This document shows positions 13,843 through 20,800 of a stretch of DNA of 20,800 nt, piece after piece. The position numbers were made by a program, and so were the translations under genes. A model generated the notes under the pieces. That model did no database searches and was not told the origin of the DNA. It was given only the letters and a program-made list of their open reading frames with translations. The stretch comes from Spirochaeta sp. (GTDB lineage: Bacteria > Spirochaetota > Spirochaetia > DSM-2461): NCBI GenBank assembly GCA_030592625.1, contig JAUVIY010000009.1:1-20800 (forward strand), given 5' to 3'. How positions within the stretch are numbered: the stretch's first letter is position 1; every line of letters begins with the position of its first letter.

Positions 13843-14373
13843 ATGCTGCTGATGATTGCACGATTTCTCGGTACCCTTTCTTCATACGGGAAATCCCAAC
13901 AAATCGCCTTTGCCATGGCTGCCGGTTTGACACTGGCGTTGATTCCCGGAGCTACTCTTATTTGGTTCCTTATTTTTATTCCCCTGATGCTCGTTCGAAT
14001 CAACCAGGCGGCACTGATCGGAACCATGGCCGTCGGCAGGCTCTTCATACCTCTTGTTGATCCCTTTTCCGAAAGACTTGGTTTTTACCTGCTTAACCGT
14101 CCGGTACTGTATGAACCCATGGGATACATACTCAGCCGCCCTATGATCGGCTGGCTCCGATTGGATGACTCATTTGTCTTCGGTGGTCTGGTAATCGGCA
14201 TCGCCGCATGGCCTCTCTGCTTCCTGATCTGTCTACTTCTGGTGAAACTGTACCGGAAATATCTTGCCACAAAGGTTAGGACTGTATTCCGCAGAGTGGG
14301 GGAGAAGGTCCCACTCCTGGGTAAATTTGGCAAAGCTGTTTCAGCGGCCCGTGGAATCGGGGGAATCTCATGA
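13843..14373 (+). CDS. TIGR03546-family (DUF2062-like) integral membrane protein
   Basis: This 176-residue protein has two hydrophobic regions. Residues ~22-70 (IAFAMAAGLTLALIPGATLIWFLIFIPLML then NQAALIGTMAVGRLFIPL) resemble the DUF2062 pattern of a Gly/Pro-broken membrane hairpin. A further segment lies at about 112-136 (FGGLVIGIAAWPLCFLICLLLV). A short basic C-terminal tail follows, probably cytoplasmic. I assign it to TIGR03546, a family of unknown function named for its association with TIGR03545, which is the next gene here. AAGGA lies seven bases before the ATG. Its TGA overlaps the next ATG by four bases, so the two products are probably made in fixed ratio and act together. Confidence 0.8.
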   Translation: MLLMIARFLGTLSSYGKSQQIAFAMAAGLTLALIPGATLIWFLIFIPLMLVRINQAALIGTMAVGRLFIPLVDPFSERLGFYLLNRPVLYEPMGYILSRPMIGWLRLDDSFVFGGLVIGIAAWPLCFLICLLLVKLYRKYLATKVRTVFRRVGEKVPLLGKFGKAVSAARGIGGIS

Positions 14374-16361
14374 GTAAAAGCACCGTAAGTAAGATTCCCC
14401 GATCTTTCCGTCGACCCTTAAAAGAAAAGAAATTCAAATCTTTGATTGGAATGCTCATCGACAGCTCTGAACAGGAACTGATTACAAAATATTTTCCGAC
14501 AGGTGAAGACGGAAAACACCGCTATGTGCGTCCCAAAGATGGAAAGAATGAAAAATCAATCGTCAAGATTCTGAAGAAGGTTCATAAGGCCCGGCAGGGG
14601 CCTCGGATAATACGTCTGATATTTCTTGTTATTATCTTTGCCGTTCCCATACTCTTTAATCTTCTTCTGCTTGATCGTCTGGCTGCACAGGCGTTGGAAA
14701 CGGGACTGGAAGCCTTTACCGGCACTGATGTATCAGTCCGAAAACTCGATATTAAGCTATTGGCAGGCCGAATCAGTCTCGAGCGGCTGGCATTTGCATC
14801 TCAAACCGACCCTATGATTGACGAGTGGGAACTCAATGACCTTATTACCGATGTGAGCTGGTCGTCACTGTTCTTTCGGAGGGTGGCAATCGACACATTA
14901 CAGTTCGAAATCGCACTCGGAATACCCAGGGAAACAGCTGCCGATTACACTGAAAATTCCGATCAAGGTGAACAGAATGATTCAGCCTCCGGTGAAACGC
15001 TTCTTCCGGAAAAGTCTCTCACGGTTTTCAACTGGATTCCTCCGCAAATTGTTCCCGATGAAACTGCGGAACTGGTGCATTCATTGAGAATCTCCGCGGA
15101 TAAGGATTTTCAGAACTGGTCTTCCAGGCTGGATGAGGATTATGAAGCTGTCGGGGAACTCAGTCTCAAAGTATCGGAATTCCTCTCTGAGCCCCTCCCT
15201 GATTCAGGTGATGCCCCCGGTTGGCCGGCGCGAATTAATGAGGGCCGAAGCCTGTTGGCGGAAATCGATGAAAAGCGAAATCTGATCGACGAATACAGCA
15301 GAGGGCTGGACAAAATCGCGTATGAAACCGGCAATGCGATGGATCGGGCCAGAGAAGCGATTGAAAACGACCTGATGAAAATCGAATCAACCCTGTCACT
15401 GGACGATGGGATGATTGATAACTGGATTGAAGCCGCTATAAACGCCACTATCGGACCGAAGATGTCCGGAATTTATCGAAGATTCTCGGGTTTTACCCGG
15501 CGAATCCGGCAAAGAGGCGGTACTGCCGAGACAGCGCATAAGAGCCGGGGACGGATGAAAGGCGGCCGGATCGTTCCATTCCCAGTTACCCTTCCGCCGA
15601 GGTTTACAATCAGGGCCTTACAGATTACAGGCATGGGTATCCGTATTAATGGTAAGAACGTCGGTATAGACCACGATCTGGCCGGTGCCCCTTCAACCGT
15701 GTCTGTTCGGCTGGAAGATATCTCCGGAATGAAGGGAATTTTGTCCGCCGATGTCATTATCGACGGCCGTATGACCGCGCTGAATCTCATAACCGGAAGG
15801 ATGGAAACCCAAGGATGGCCCTGGGCAATTGATACCGGTGACGCCGCTGTGGCGGGTCTCCTGGCACTCGAAGCCGGCTTTTCCGTCAAGGACATCAACG
15901 GTGAAATTATGAGTTCGGAAGGACGGGTCGAGGTATCCGATTGGATCGGGAATGAAGGAGCCGGTCCACTCTCCTTTATTGACGAATCATCTCCCCCTTT
16001 GAGCTTCAGATACAATCTGACAATCAACATGGGAAAACCCGATCTTCAGCTTGAACTTGACGACGACGCTGTTTCCGTCTGGGGAGACCTGATAGCCGAT
16101 GTGCTGATTTCCCAGGGTAGGGATCTGGCCCGTCAGGCGTTGCTGGACAGTGTGGATACCGACATGAAAGGTCTCGAGTCCCTGCTTAACGATTGGAACG
16201 ACGATAAAGCACTGCTTGATTCCCTCGCGGCTGAGCTTGCCGCTGATGAATCGGAACTGGAGAATCAAATCAACAAGTGGACGAAAAAGGCTGCCGGAGA
16301 TGTTCCATTACCTGAGGCTTCGGGGGTGCTTGAAGGGTTGGGTTCCCTGTTCGGGAATTAA
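14370..16361 (+). CDS. TIGR03545-family membrane-anchored protein
   Basis: This 663-residue protein has a basic cytoplasmic N-terminus (~1-78) and one transmembrane segment (~80-102). A long extracytoplasmic part begins with an AsmA-like opening: an amphipathic ALETGLEAFTGTDVSVRKL then SLERLAFAS-type beta strands. A helical, possibly coiled-coil middle (~265-360) follows, then a second beta-rich region (~415-580) and an acidic helical end. I assign TIGR03545 from its length, topology and pairing with TIGR03546. No function is established. The AsmA-like strand pattern suggests, as inference only, a periplasm-spanning or lipid-handling role. The last ~30 codons overlap the 3' end of dinB on the other strand. 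Confidence 0.78.
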   Translation: MSKSTVSKIPRSFRRPLKEKKFKSLIGMLIDSSEQELITKYFPTGEDGKHRYVRPKDGKNEKSIVKILKKVHKARQGPRIIRLIFLVIIFAVPILFNLLLLDRLAAQALETGLEAFTGTDVSVRKLDIKLLAGRISLERLAFASQTDPMIDEWELNDLITDVSWSSLFFRRVAIDTLQFEIALGIPRETAADYTENSDQGEQNDSASGETLLPEKSLTVFNWIPPQIVPDETAELVHSLRISADKDFQNWSSRLDEDYEAVGELSLKVSEFLSEPLPDSGDAPGWPARINEGRSLLAEIDEKRNLIDEYSRGLDKIAYETGNAMDRAREAIENDLMKIESTLSLDDGMIDNWIEAAINATIGPKMSGIYRRFSGFTRRIRQRGGTAETAHKSRGRMKGGRIVPFPVTLPPRFTIRALQITGMGIRINGKNVGIDHDLAGAPSTVSVRLEDISGMKGILSADVIIDGRMTALNLITGRMETQGWPWAIDTGDAAVAGLLALEAGFSVKDINGEIMSSEGRVEVSDWIGNEGAGPLSFIDESSPPLSFRYNLTINMGKPDLQLELDDDAVSVWGDLIADVLISQGRDLARQALLDSVDTDMKGLESLLNDWNDDKALLDSLAAELAADESELENQINKWTKKAAGDVPLPEASGVLEGLGSLFGN

Positions 16362-17457
16362 GGATTTCACCGAAATCAAATGAGAGCTGATGGGTTTCAT
16401 CCTCTGTTTCATTGCCGGCAAATGAGGACATGCTGACTCCGACAAGCCGTACAGGCCGGCTTCCCGCTTCGGTCTCACCGAGAAGTTCCAGAGCCGTTCC
16501 GATAAAGTCCGGATGGCTTGGTATCGGCCTCAGGAAGGATCGGCTCCGCGTAATCTGCTGGAAATCGGCGTATTTCACTTTTACCGTCACGGTTTTACCC
16601 GTCAGGTTTCGTTCCTCCAGTTCCTCCCAGACAGTTGTGCTCAGTTTCTCCAGGAATTCCGTCAGATGAGGTAAGTCATCCACATCCTCGCCGAAGGTTC
16701 GTTCCTTACCCAGGGATTTCCGTACCCGTACCGGTTCAACCTTCCTTTCATCGATGCCCCGGCAGAGGTTGTAATACCAGGGACCTGATTTACCGAATGC
16801 CTCGGTGAGCTTCCAGAGCGGCCAGGAACGCATGTCGCCGCCGGTTTGAATGCCCGCCTCTTTCATGCGGGCGGCTGTGACGGGACCGACGCCCCAGAAT
16901 TTTGAAACCGGTAAATCGGTGAGGAAGGACTCGGCCATTTCGGGGGTAATCACCATCAGGCCGTCAGGCTTGTTCCAGTCAGAAGCGATCTTTGCAAGCG
17001 ACTTGTTATAGGAAACACCCGCTGAGGCCGTCAGGGAGGTCACTTTAAAAATTCTACGGCGAATCCACTCAGCAAGCCGTGTGGCAGAAGGTTCATACAG
17101 ATTGTTTTCCGTGACATCGAGATAGGCTTCGTCAAGAGATAATGGTTCAATCAGGTCTGTGACTTCTCTGAAAATCTCCCGCACCTGTTCGGACACCCTG
17201 AGATATTCCCCGAAATCGGCTTCACTGATGAATACGGCATGAGGGCAGCGTCTGTAGGCTTCCGAGGTGGGCATGGCGGAATGGATTCCGAAAACCCGGG
17301 CTTCGTAGGAACAGGTTGATACGACGCCGCGACTGTCCGGGCGACCTCCGACAACGACGGGTTTTCCTTTCAGCTCGGGATTGTTCCTCTGCTCGACGGC
17401 GGCGAAAAATGCGTCCATATCCACATGGATGATTTTTCTCGTCGCAACTTCAGCCAT
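16270..17457 (-). CDS. dinB: DNA polymerase IV (Y-family)
   Basis: Pol IV carries out error-prone translesion synthesis. The 395-residue product has HVDMDAFFAAVE at residues 11-22 (metal-binding D13, steric-gate F18), SYEAR.FGI.SAMP, the second metal site SLDEAYLDVT, ASAGVSYNKSLAKIASD.NKPDG, the thumb helix-hairpin-helix KFWGVGP.TA..M...GI and a little-finger domain. QLSFDF at residues 357-362 fits the sliding-clamp binding motif, which normally ends Pol IV. Here 33 further residues follow, nearly all encoded antisense to the neighbouring gene. No ribosome binding site precedes the ATG, and a good promoter places the transcript start at or next to it, so the message may be leaderless. Confidence 0.96.
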   Translation of the reverse strand: MAEVATRKIIHVDMDAFFAAVEQRNNPELKGKPVVVGGRPDSRGVVSTCSYEARVFGIHSAMPTSEAYRRCPHAVFISEADFGEYLRVSEQVREIFREVTDLIEPLSLDEAYLDVTENNLYEPSATRLAEWIRRRIFKVTSLTASAGVSYNKSLAKIASDWNKPDGLMVITPEMAESFLTDLPVSKFWGVGPVTAARMKEAGIQTGGDMRSWPLWKLTEAFGKSGPWYYNLCRGIDERKVEPVRVRKSLGKERTFGEDVDDLPHLTEFLEKLSTTVWEELEERNLTGKTVTVKVKYADFQQITRSRSFLRPIPSHPDFIGTALELLGETEAGSRPVRLVGVSMSSFAGNETEDETHQLSFDFGEILNSRTGNPTLQAPPKPQVMEHLRQPFSSTC

Positions 17458-17462
17458 AATTT

Positions 17463-17491
17463 ACTATACATGCGTATGGTTAAGGGTGCAA
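17463..17491 (-). promoter_or_regulatory. dinB promoter, leaderless arrangement
   Basis: On the minus strand TTGCAC (17491-17486) and TATAGT (17468-17463) are separated by exactly 17 bases, and TATAGT ends five bases before the ATG. The expected start point therefore falls on or beside the A of ATG. An imperfect inverted repeat, ATAC-GCAT-GTAT, overlaps the left edge of the -10 element and could be an operator. It does not match any LexA box I know well. Confidence 0.5.
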
Positions 17492-17524
17492 GATTCAATT
17501 GACCTCTTGCGAACGGCCTTGACC

Positions 17525-20500
17525 ATGACGGCGCTTGCGGGTACACCCGCTTACATGAGCGAAAAAGAATCCGCGGTTATACTGACTGAAGCCGGTAAAC
17601 TGATGGGCTGGATCCGCGGTTGCGATAAGGGGCGACTCAGGAGAGATTTCGGTCGGCTGAAAAAAGCCGGTGACAAAGCGGATCAGACAGCCGTTGCCCG
17701 ACTCCTGGCCGATCTCAAGGCTTCAGTAAAGGAACGCCGCAGGAGACGGGAAAATGCGCCGGTTCCCAACTACCCTTCAGAGCTGCCGATTGTCGCCCGG
17801 CGCGGAGAAATTGTTGATGCCATCCGCAAGCACCAGGTTATCGTCCTCTCCGGTGAAACCGGCAGCGGTAAGACCACACAGATCCCCAAGATGTGCATTG
17901 AGGCAGGCAGGGGAGTGGACGGCCTTATCGGCTGTACCCAGCCACGGCGCATAGCCGCCATCACTGTAGCCGCTCGCATTGCCGAAGAACTCGGGGATGA
18001 AGAGATTGTGGGCTGCAAGATCCGTTTTCACGATTCGGGTGCTCCCGGTAACTACATCCGGATAATGACCGACGGCATACTCCTGGCCGAAGCCCGGGGA
18101 CATCCCGCTCTTAACGCTTACGACACCCTCATCATCGATGAAGCCCATGAGAGGTCGTTGAATATCGATGTCCTTCTGGGAATGGTGAAGCGCCTTATCG
18201 ATAAAAGACGGAATCTCAAGGTGATTATCACTTCCGCCACACTGGATACCGAAAAGTTTTCCAGGCATTTCCGTGATGCGCCCATCATCGAGGTTTCCGG
18301 CCGAACCTATCCGGTAGATATGCGCTATGAGGAGCCTGTCGGGGAAGATGCGGCCTTAACCCTCGCCGAAAGGACAGCGGCAGCCGTCTCCCGTCTGGTG
18401 CGGGAGAGCCGGGACGGGGATATCCTGGCATTCCTGCCTACCGAGCAGGATATCCGTGACACCATGGATCTGGCCGGAAAAGAGTTTTCGGACCGGCTCA
18501 ATATCCTGCCGCTTTTCGCACGACTTCCGGCTTCCGACCAGAAGAAGGCGTTCCAGCAAGGCGGCAGGCGGAAACTGGTTGTGGCCACCAATGTGGCTGA
18601 AACCTCCCTTACTATCCCGGGAATACGCTATGTTGTAGACAGCGGACTTGCCAGGATCAGCCGTTACAACCCCGGAACGGGTACTCATGGACTTCCCGTC
18701 GACCCGATATCCCGGGCCAGTGCCGACCAGCGGGCGGGACGCTGCGGCCGGGTGGAGAATGGTATCTGTATACGTATGTATTCCGAGGAGGATTATAATT
18801 CACGGCCGAAGTTCACGCTGCCTGAGATAAAAAGGACGAATCTGGCCGAGGTGATTTTAAGTCTGCTGGATATCGGTATCAGGGATATTGAATCATTCCC
18901 CTTTGTCGACCCGCCGGATTCGACGGGAATACGGGACGGGCTCAGGACTCTGAGAGAAATCGGGGCTTTGGCGACCGAAGGGAGTGGCAGAGGATTAAGC
19001 AAAGACGGACGTCTTATGGCCCGGCTTCCTCTGGATCCACGCCTGGCCAAGGTACTGCTGCAGGCCGATCGTGAAGGATGCCTGGGGGATGTACTTCCCA
19101 TCACGGCGGCGCTGAGCCTGCCTGACCCCAGAGAACGGCCGCCGGAAAAGGTCGGAAGTGCAGATAAGGCCCATAAGGCCTTTATCGACGAACAATCCGA
19201 TTTCATCGGCTGGCTCAATATCTGGGACGGTTTCAGAACCTACAGGAAGAAGGGTTCCTACAGCGGGAAACTCAAGAAATTCTGCAACGAGAACTATCTG
19301 TCGTTCCGGCGTATGCGGGAATGGATGGACATTCACCGGCAGCTGGCATTGGTGATGGAGGAGAACGGTTACCGGCCCAGGAGACGGGATGCCGAGCCCT
19401 CGATGGACAAGAAAGGAAACTTCTCCGAACGTTACGCCGTGATACACCGTTCCCTGCTCAGCGGATTTCTTTCCCACATCGCCCGGCGGGAAGATCAGGG
19501 TGTTTACGAAGCCACCCGGAACCGAAAAGCCCGGATCCATCCAGGTTCGGCACTCCACAAGGGTAGTGCACCGTGGATTATGGCTGCCGAAATCGTCCGG
19601 ACCAGCCGTCTCTATGCCAGATCGGTAGCTGCCATCGATCCGGGCTGGCTGATAGACCTTGGATCCGATCTGGCGACCCGCAACTGGATCGATCCTCATT
19701 GGAGCCGTAAGGCCGGGGCGGTTATGGCTACCGAACAGATGCGGCTTTACGGTTTTTTGATTTCCGGTGATGAAACAGTCCCCTTCGGACCTGTACGTCC
19801 GGCAGAAGCCAGAACAATATTCATCCGTACGGCTCTGGTTGAAGGTGATATCGCCGAAACTTCCTCATACGCATTCCTGAAAGCCAACAGACGACTTTTC
19901 AAACGACTGGCGGATATGGAAGAGAAGCTGAGACGGCGGGATCTGGTGGCCGGTGAGGATGCGGTGGCGGTGTTTTATTCCGAAAGACTTCCCCGGGATG
20001 TACTCGATCTCGGGACTCTCAACAGACATATCAGGGACAAAGGCGACACGATGCTCATGTTGTCCGAGGATGATCTTCTCACAGGAGTCACCGATGATGA
20101 ACACCTGAAAGCTTTCCCAGATTCCGTTGTTGTCGCCGGTGACAAATGGAAACTCTCTTATGTCTTCGACAGGAATTCAGACAGGGACGGTGTAACCTTG
20201 AAAATTCCCTCAGGACGGCTTTCGGATCTCACTCCCGGCAAGACCGACTGGCTTGTACCCGGACTGCTTGAAGAAAAAGTGGAAGCCCTGATGAGGGGGT
20301 TGGCGAAACAGTATCGCAGGCGTCTCATTCCCATACATGAAACCGCCGCTGCAGCCCTGTCCGGCATGAAGCCTGATGATACCGATCTGATTCGTTCACT
20401 CACGGCCTGGCTGTACAGGGAAAGGAATATCGAAATACCCCTGAATGCCTGGAATCCAGAAGATATCCCGGTCCACCTCCAAGTGCGTTACAGCTTACTT

Positions 20501-20800
20501 GATGATTCAGGTCAGGAAATGGCATCGGGCAGGGACCCTTCGGAACTGGCGTCTGTGAAACCCGGCTCCGGCGACAAGGGACGCAGCGGGCGATACAGGA
20601 AGGAGCATGAGCTGAAAGGTCTGCAGGCCTGGCCAGAAGGTGATATTCCGGAATCCGTAAGAATCCCCGGCGGCGCCGTACTCTGGCCGGCTCTCCGTGA
20701 TGATGGAGACACGGTATCCCTGAGCTTTCTGGACAGTCGCAACGAGGCGGAACTGATCCATAAGGCTGGTTTGGCCAGGCTGGCCCGCATTCACTGGAAC
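17525..20800 (+). CDS. hrpA: ATP-dependent RNA helicase HrpA, 3' end outside window
   Basis: HrpA is a DEAH-box RNA helicase; in E. coli it acts on mRNA and on stalled ribosomes. At least 1092 residues are present in one uninterrupted frame that runs off the right edge. Motifs: GETGSGKTTQ (Walker A, ~110-117), TQPRRIAA (Ia), DEAH (205-208), SAT (237-239), NVAETSLTIPGI (V) and QRAGRCGR (402-409). HA2 and OB-fold regions follow. A C-terminal domain of the type found in full-length HrpA (DUF3418) comes next; its region from about 980 includes VRYSLLDDSGQEMASGRD and AGLARLARIHW. The start is uncertain: ATG 17525 and ATG 17555 are both in frame and neither has a clear ribosome binding site. It diverges from dinB with a 67-base gap. 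Confidence 0.96.
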   Translation, partial: MTALAGTPAYMSEKESAVILTEAGKLMGWIRGCDKGRLRRDFGRLKKAGDKADQTAVARLLADLKASVKERRRRRENAPVPNYPSELPIVARRGEIVDAIRKHQVIVLSGETGSGKTTQIPKMCIEAGRGVDGLIGCTQPRRIAAITVAARIAEELGDEEIVGCKIRFHDSGAPGNYIRIMTDGILLAEARGHPALNAYDTLIIDEAHERSLNIDVLLGMVKRLIDKRRNLKVIITSATLDTEKFSRHFRDAPIIEVSGRTYPVDMRYEEPVGEDAALTLAERTAAAVSRLVRESRDGDILAFLPTEQDIRDTMDLAGKEFSDRLNILPLFARLPASDQKKAFQQGGRRKLVVATNVAETSLTIPGIRYVVDSGLARISRYNPGTGTHGLPVDPISRASADQRAGRCGRVENGICIRMYSEEDYNSRPKFTLPEIKRTNLAEVILSLLDIGIRDIESFPFVDPPDSTGIRDGLRTLREIGALATEGSGRGLSKDGRLMARLPLDPRLAKVLLQADREGCLGDVLPITAALSLPDPRERPPEKVGSADKAHKAFIDEQSDFIGWLNIWDGFRTYRKKGSYSGKLKKFCNENYLSFRRMREWMDIHRQLALVMEENGYRPRRRDAEPSMDKKGNFSERYAVIHRSLLSGFLSHIARREDQGVYEATRNRKARIHPGSALHKGSAPWIMAAEIVRTSRLYARSVAAIDPGWLIDLGSDLATRNWIDPHWSRKAGAVMATEQMRLYGFLISGDETVPFGPVRPAEARTIFIRTALVEGDIAETSSYAFLKANRRLFKRLADMEEKLRRRDLVAGEDAVAVFYSERLPRDVLDLGTLNRHIRDKGDTMLMLSEDDLLTGVTDDEHLKAFPDSVVVAGDKWKLSYVFDRNSDRDGVTLKIPSGRLSDLTPGKTDWLVPGLLEEKVEALMRGLAKQYRRRLIPIHETAAAALSGMKPDDTDLIRSLTAWLYRERNIEIPLNAWNPEDIPVHLQVRYSLLDDSGQEMASGRDPSELASVKPGSGDKGRSGRYRKEHELKGLQAWPEGDIPESVRIPGGAVLWPALRDDGDTVSLSFLDSRNEAELIHKAGLARLARIHWN

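Noticed and set aside
17463..17485. Canonical LexA box before dinB
   Set aside because: The inverted repeat does not match the Bacillus (CGAACN4GTTCG), E. coli (CTGTN8ACAG) or other LexA sites I know.

Overview
This window looks like a piece of chromosome from a spirochaete of moderate G+C content (roughly half G+C by eye). The evidence is the set of neighbours. A bL9-dnaB replication/ribosome block is followed by a maf-rpsB-tsf-frr-uppS-cdsA-rseP block read on the opposite strand. Next to it is the paired uncharacterised membrane gene set TIGR03546/TIGR03545, which I associate with spirochaetes and some other Gram-negative bacteria. The assignment to phylum is an inference from gene content; I cannot name a genus.

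Layout. Positions 1-415 hold the 3' end of an M23/LytM-domain envelope protein. Positions 592-1488 (minus) hold hisI and an unrecognised 157-residue protein. Positions 1618-5053 (plus) form one tight operon: rpsF, ssb, rpsR, rplI, dnaB and a ComFB-family gene. From 13597 down to 5091 (minus) come maf, rpsB, tsf, frr, uppS, cdsA, rseP and a secreted beta-propeller (WD40-like) protein. frr-uppS-cdsA-rseP are joined by 1-4 base overlaps, and the propeller gene starts 11 bases after rseP. Positions 13843-16361 (plus) hold the TIGR03546-TIGR03545 pair, joined by a 4-base overlap. dinB (Pol IV, minus) converges on it with a 92-base coding overlap. hrpA (DEAH-box RNA helicase) diverges from dinB and runs off the right edge.

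The protein-coding content is mostly housekeeping: translation (S6, S18, L9, S2, EF-Ts, RRF), replication and repair (SSB, DnaB, Pol IV), and lipid/envelope biogenesis (UppS, CdsA, RseP, M23, TIGR03545/46). The less ordinary material is between the genes. There is a dispersed intergenic repeat built of four successive palindromes, with two full copies (396-597 and 10725-10878) and one internally deleted remnant (13601-13634). Its ends supply the stop codons of two genes and abut the start of maf. One full copy sits inside a 389-bp block bounded by 17-bp imperfect terminal inverted repeats, in the tsf-frr gap. A different cluster of three long perfect or near-perfect hairpins (13694-13825) precedes the TIGR03546/45 pair. 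No transposase, CRISPR array, tRNA or rRNA was found. I see no complete undescribed multi-gene system. The best candidates for new biology are the palindromic repeat family and the TIGR03546/TIGR03545 membrane pair.
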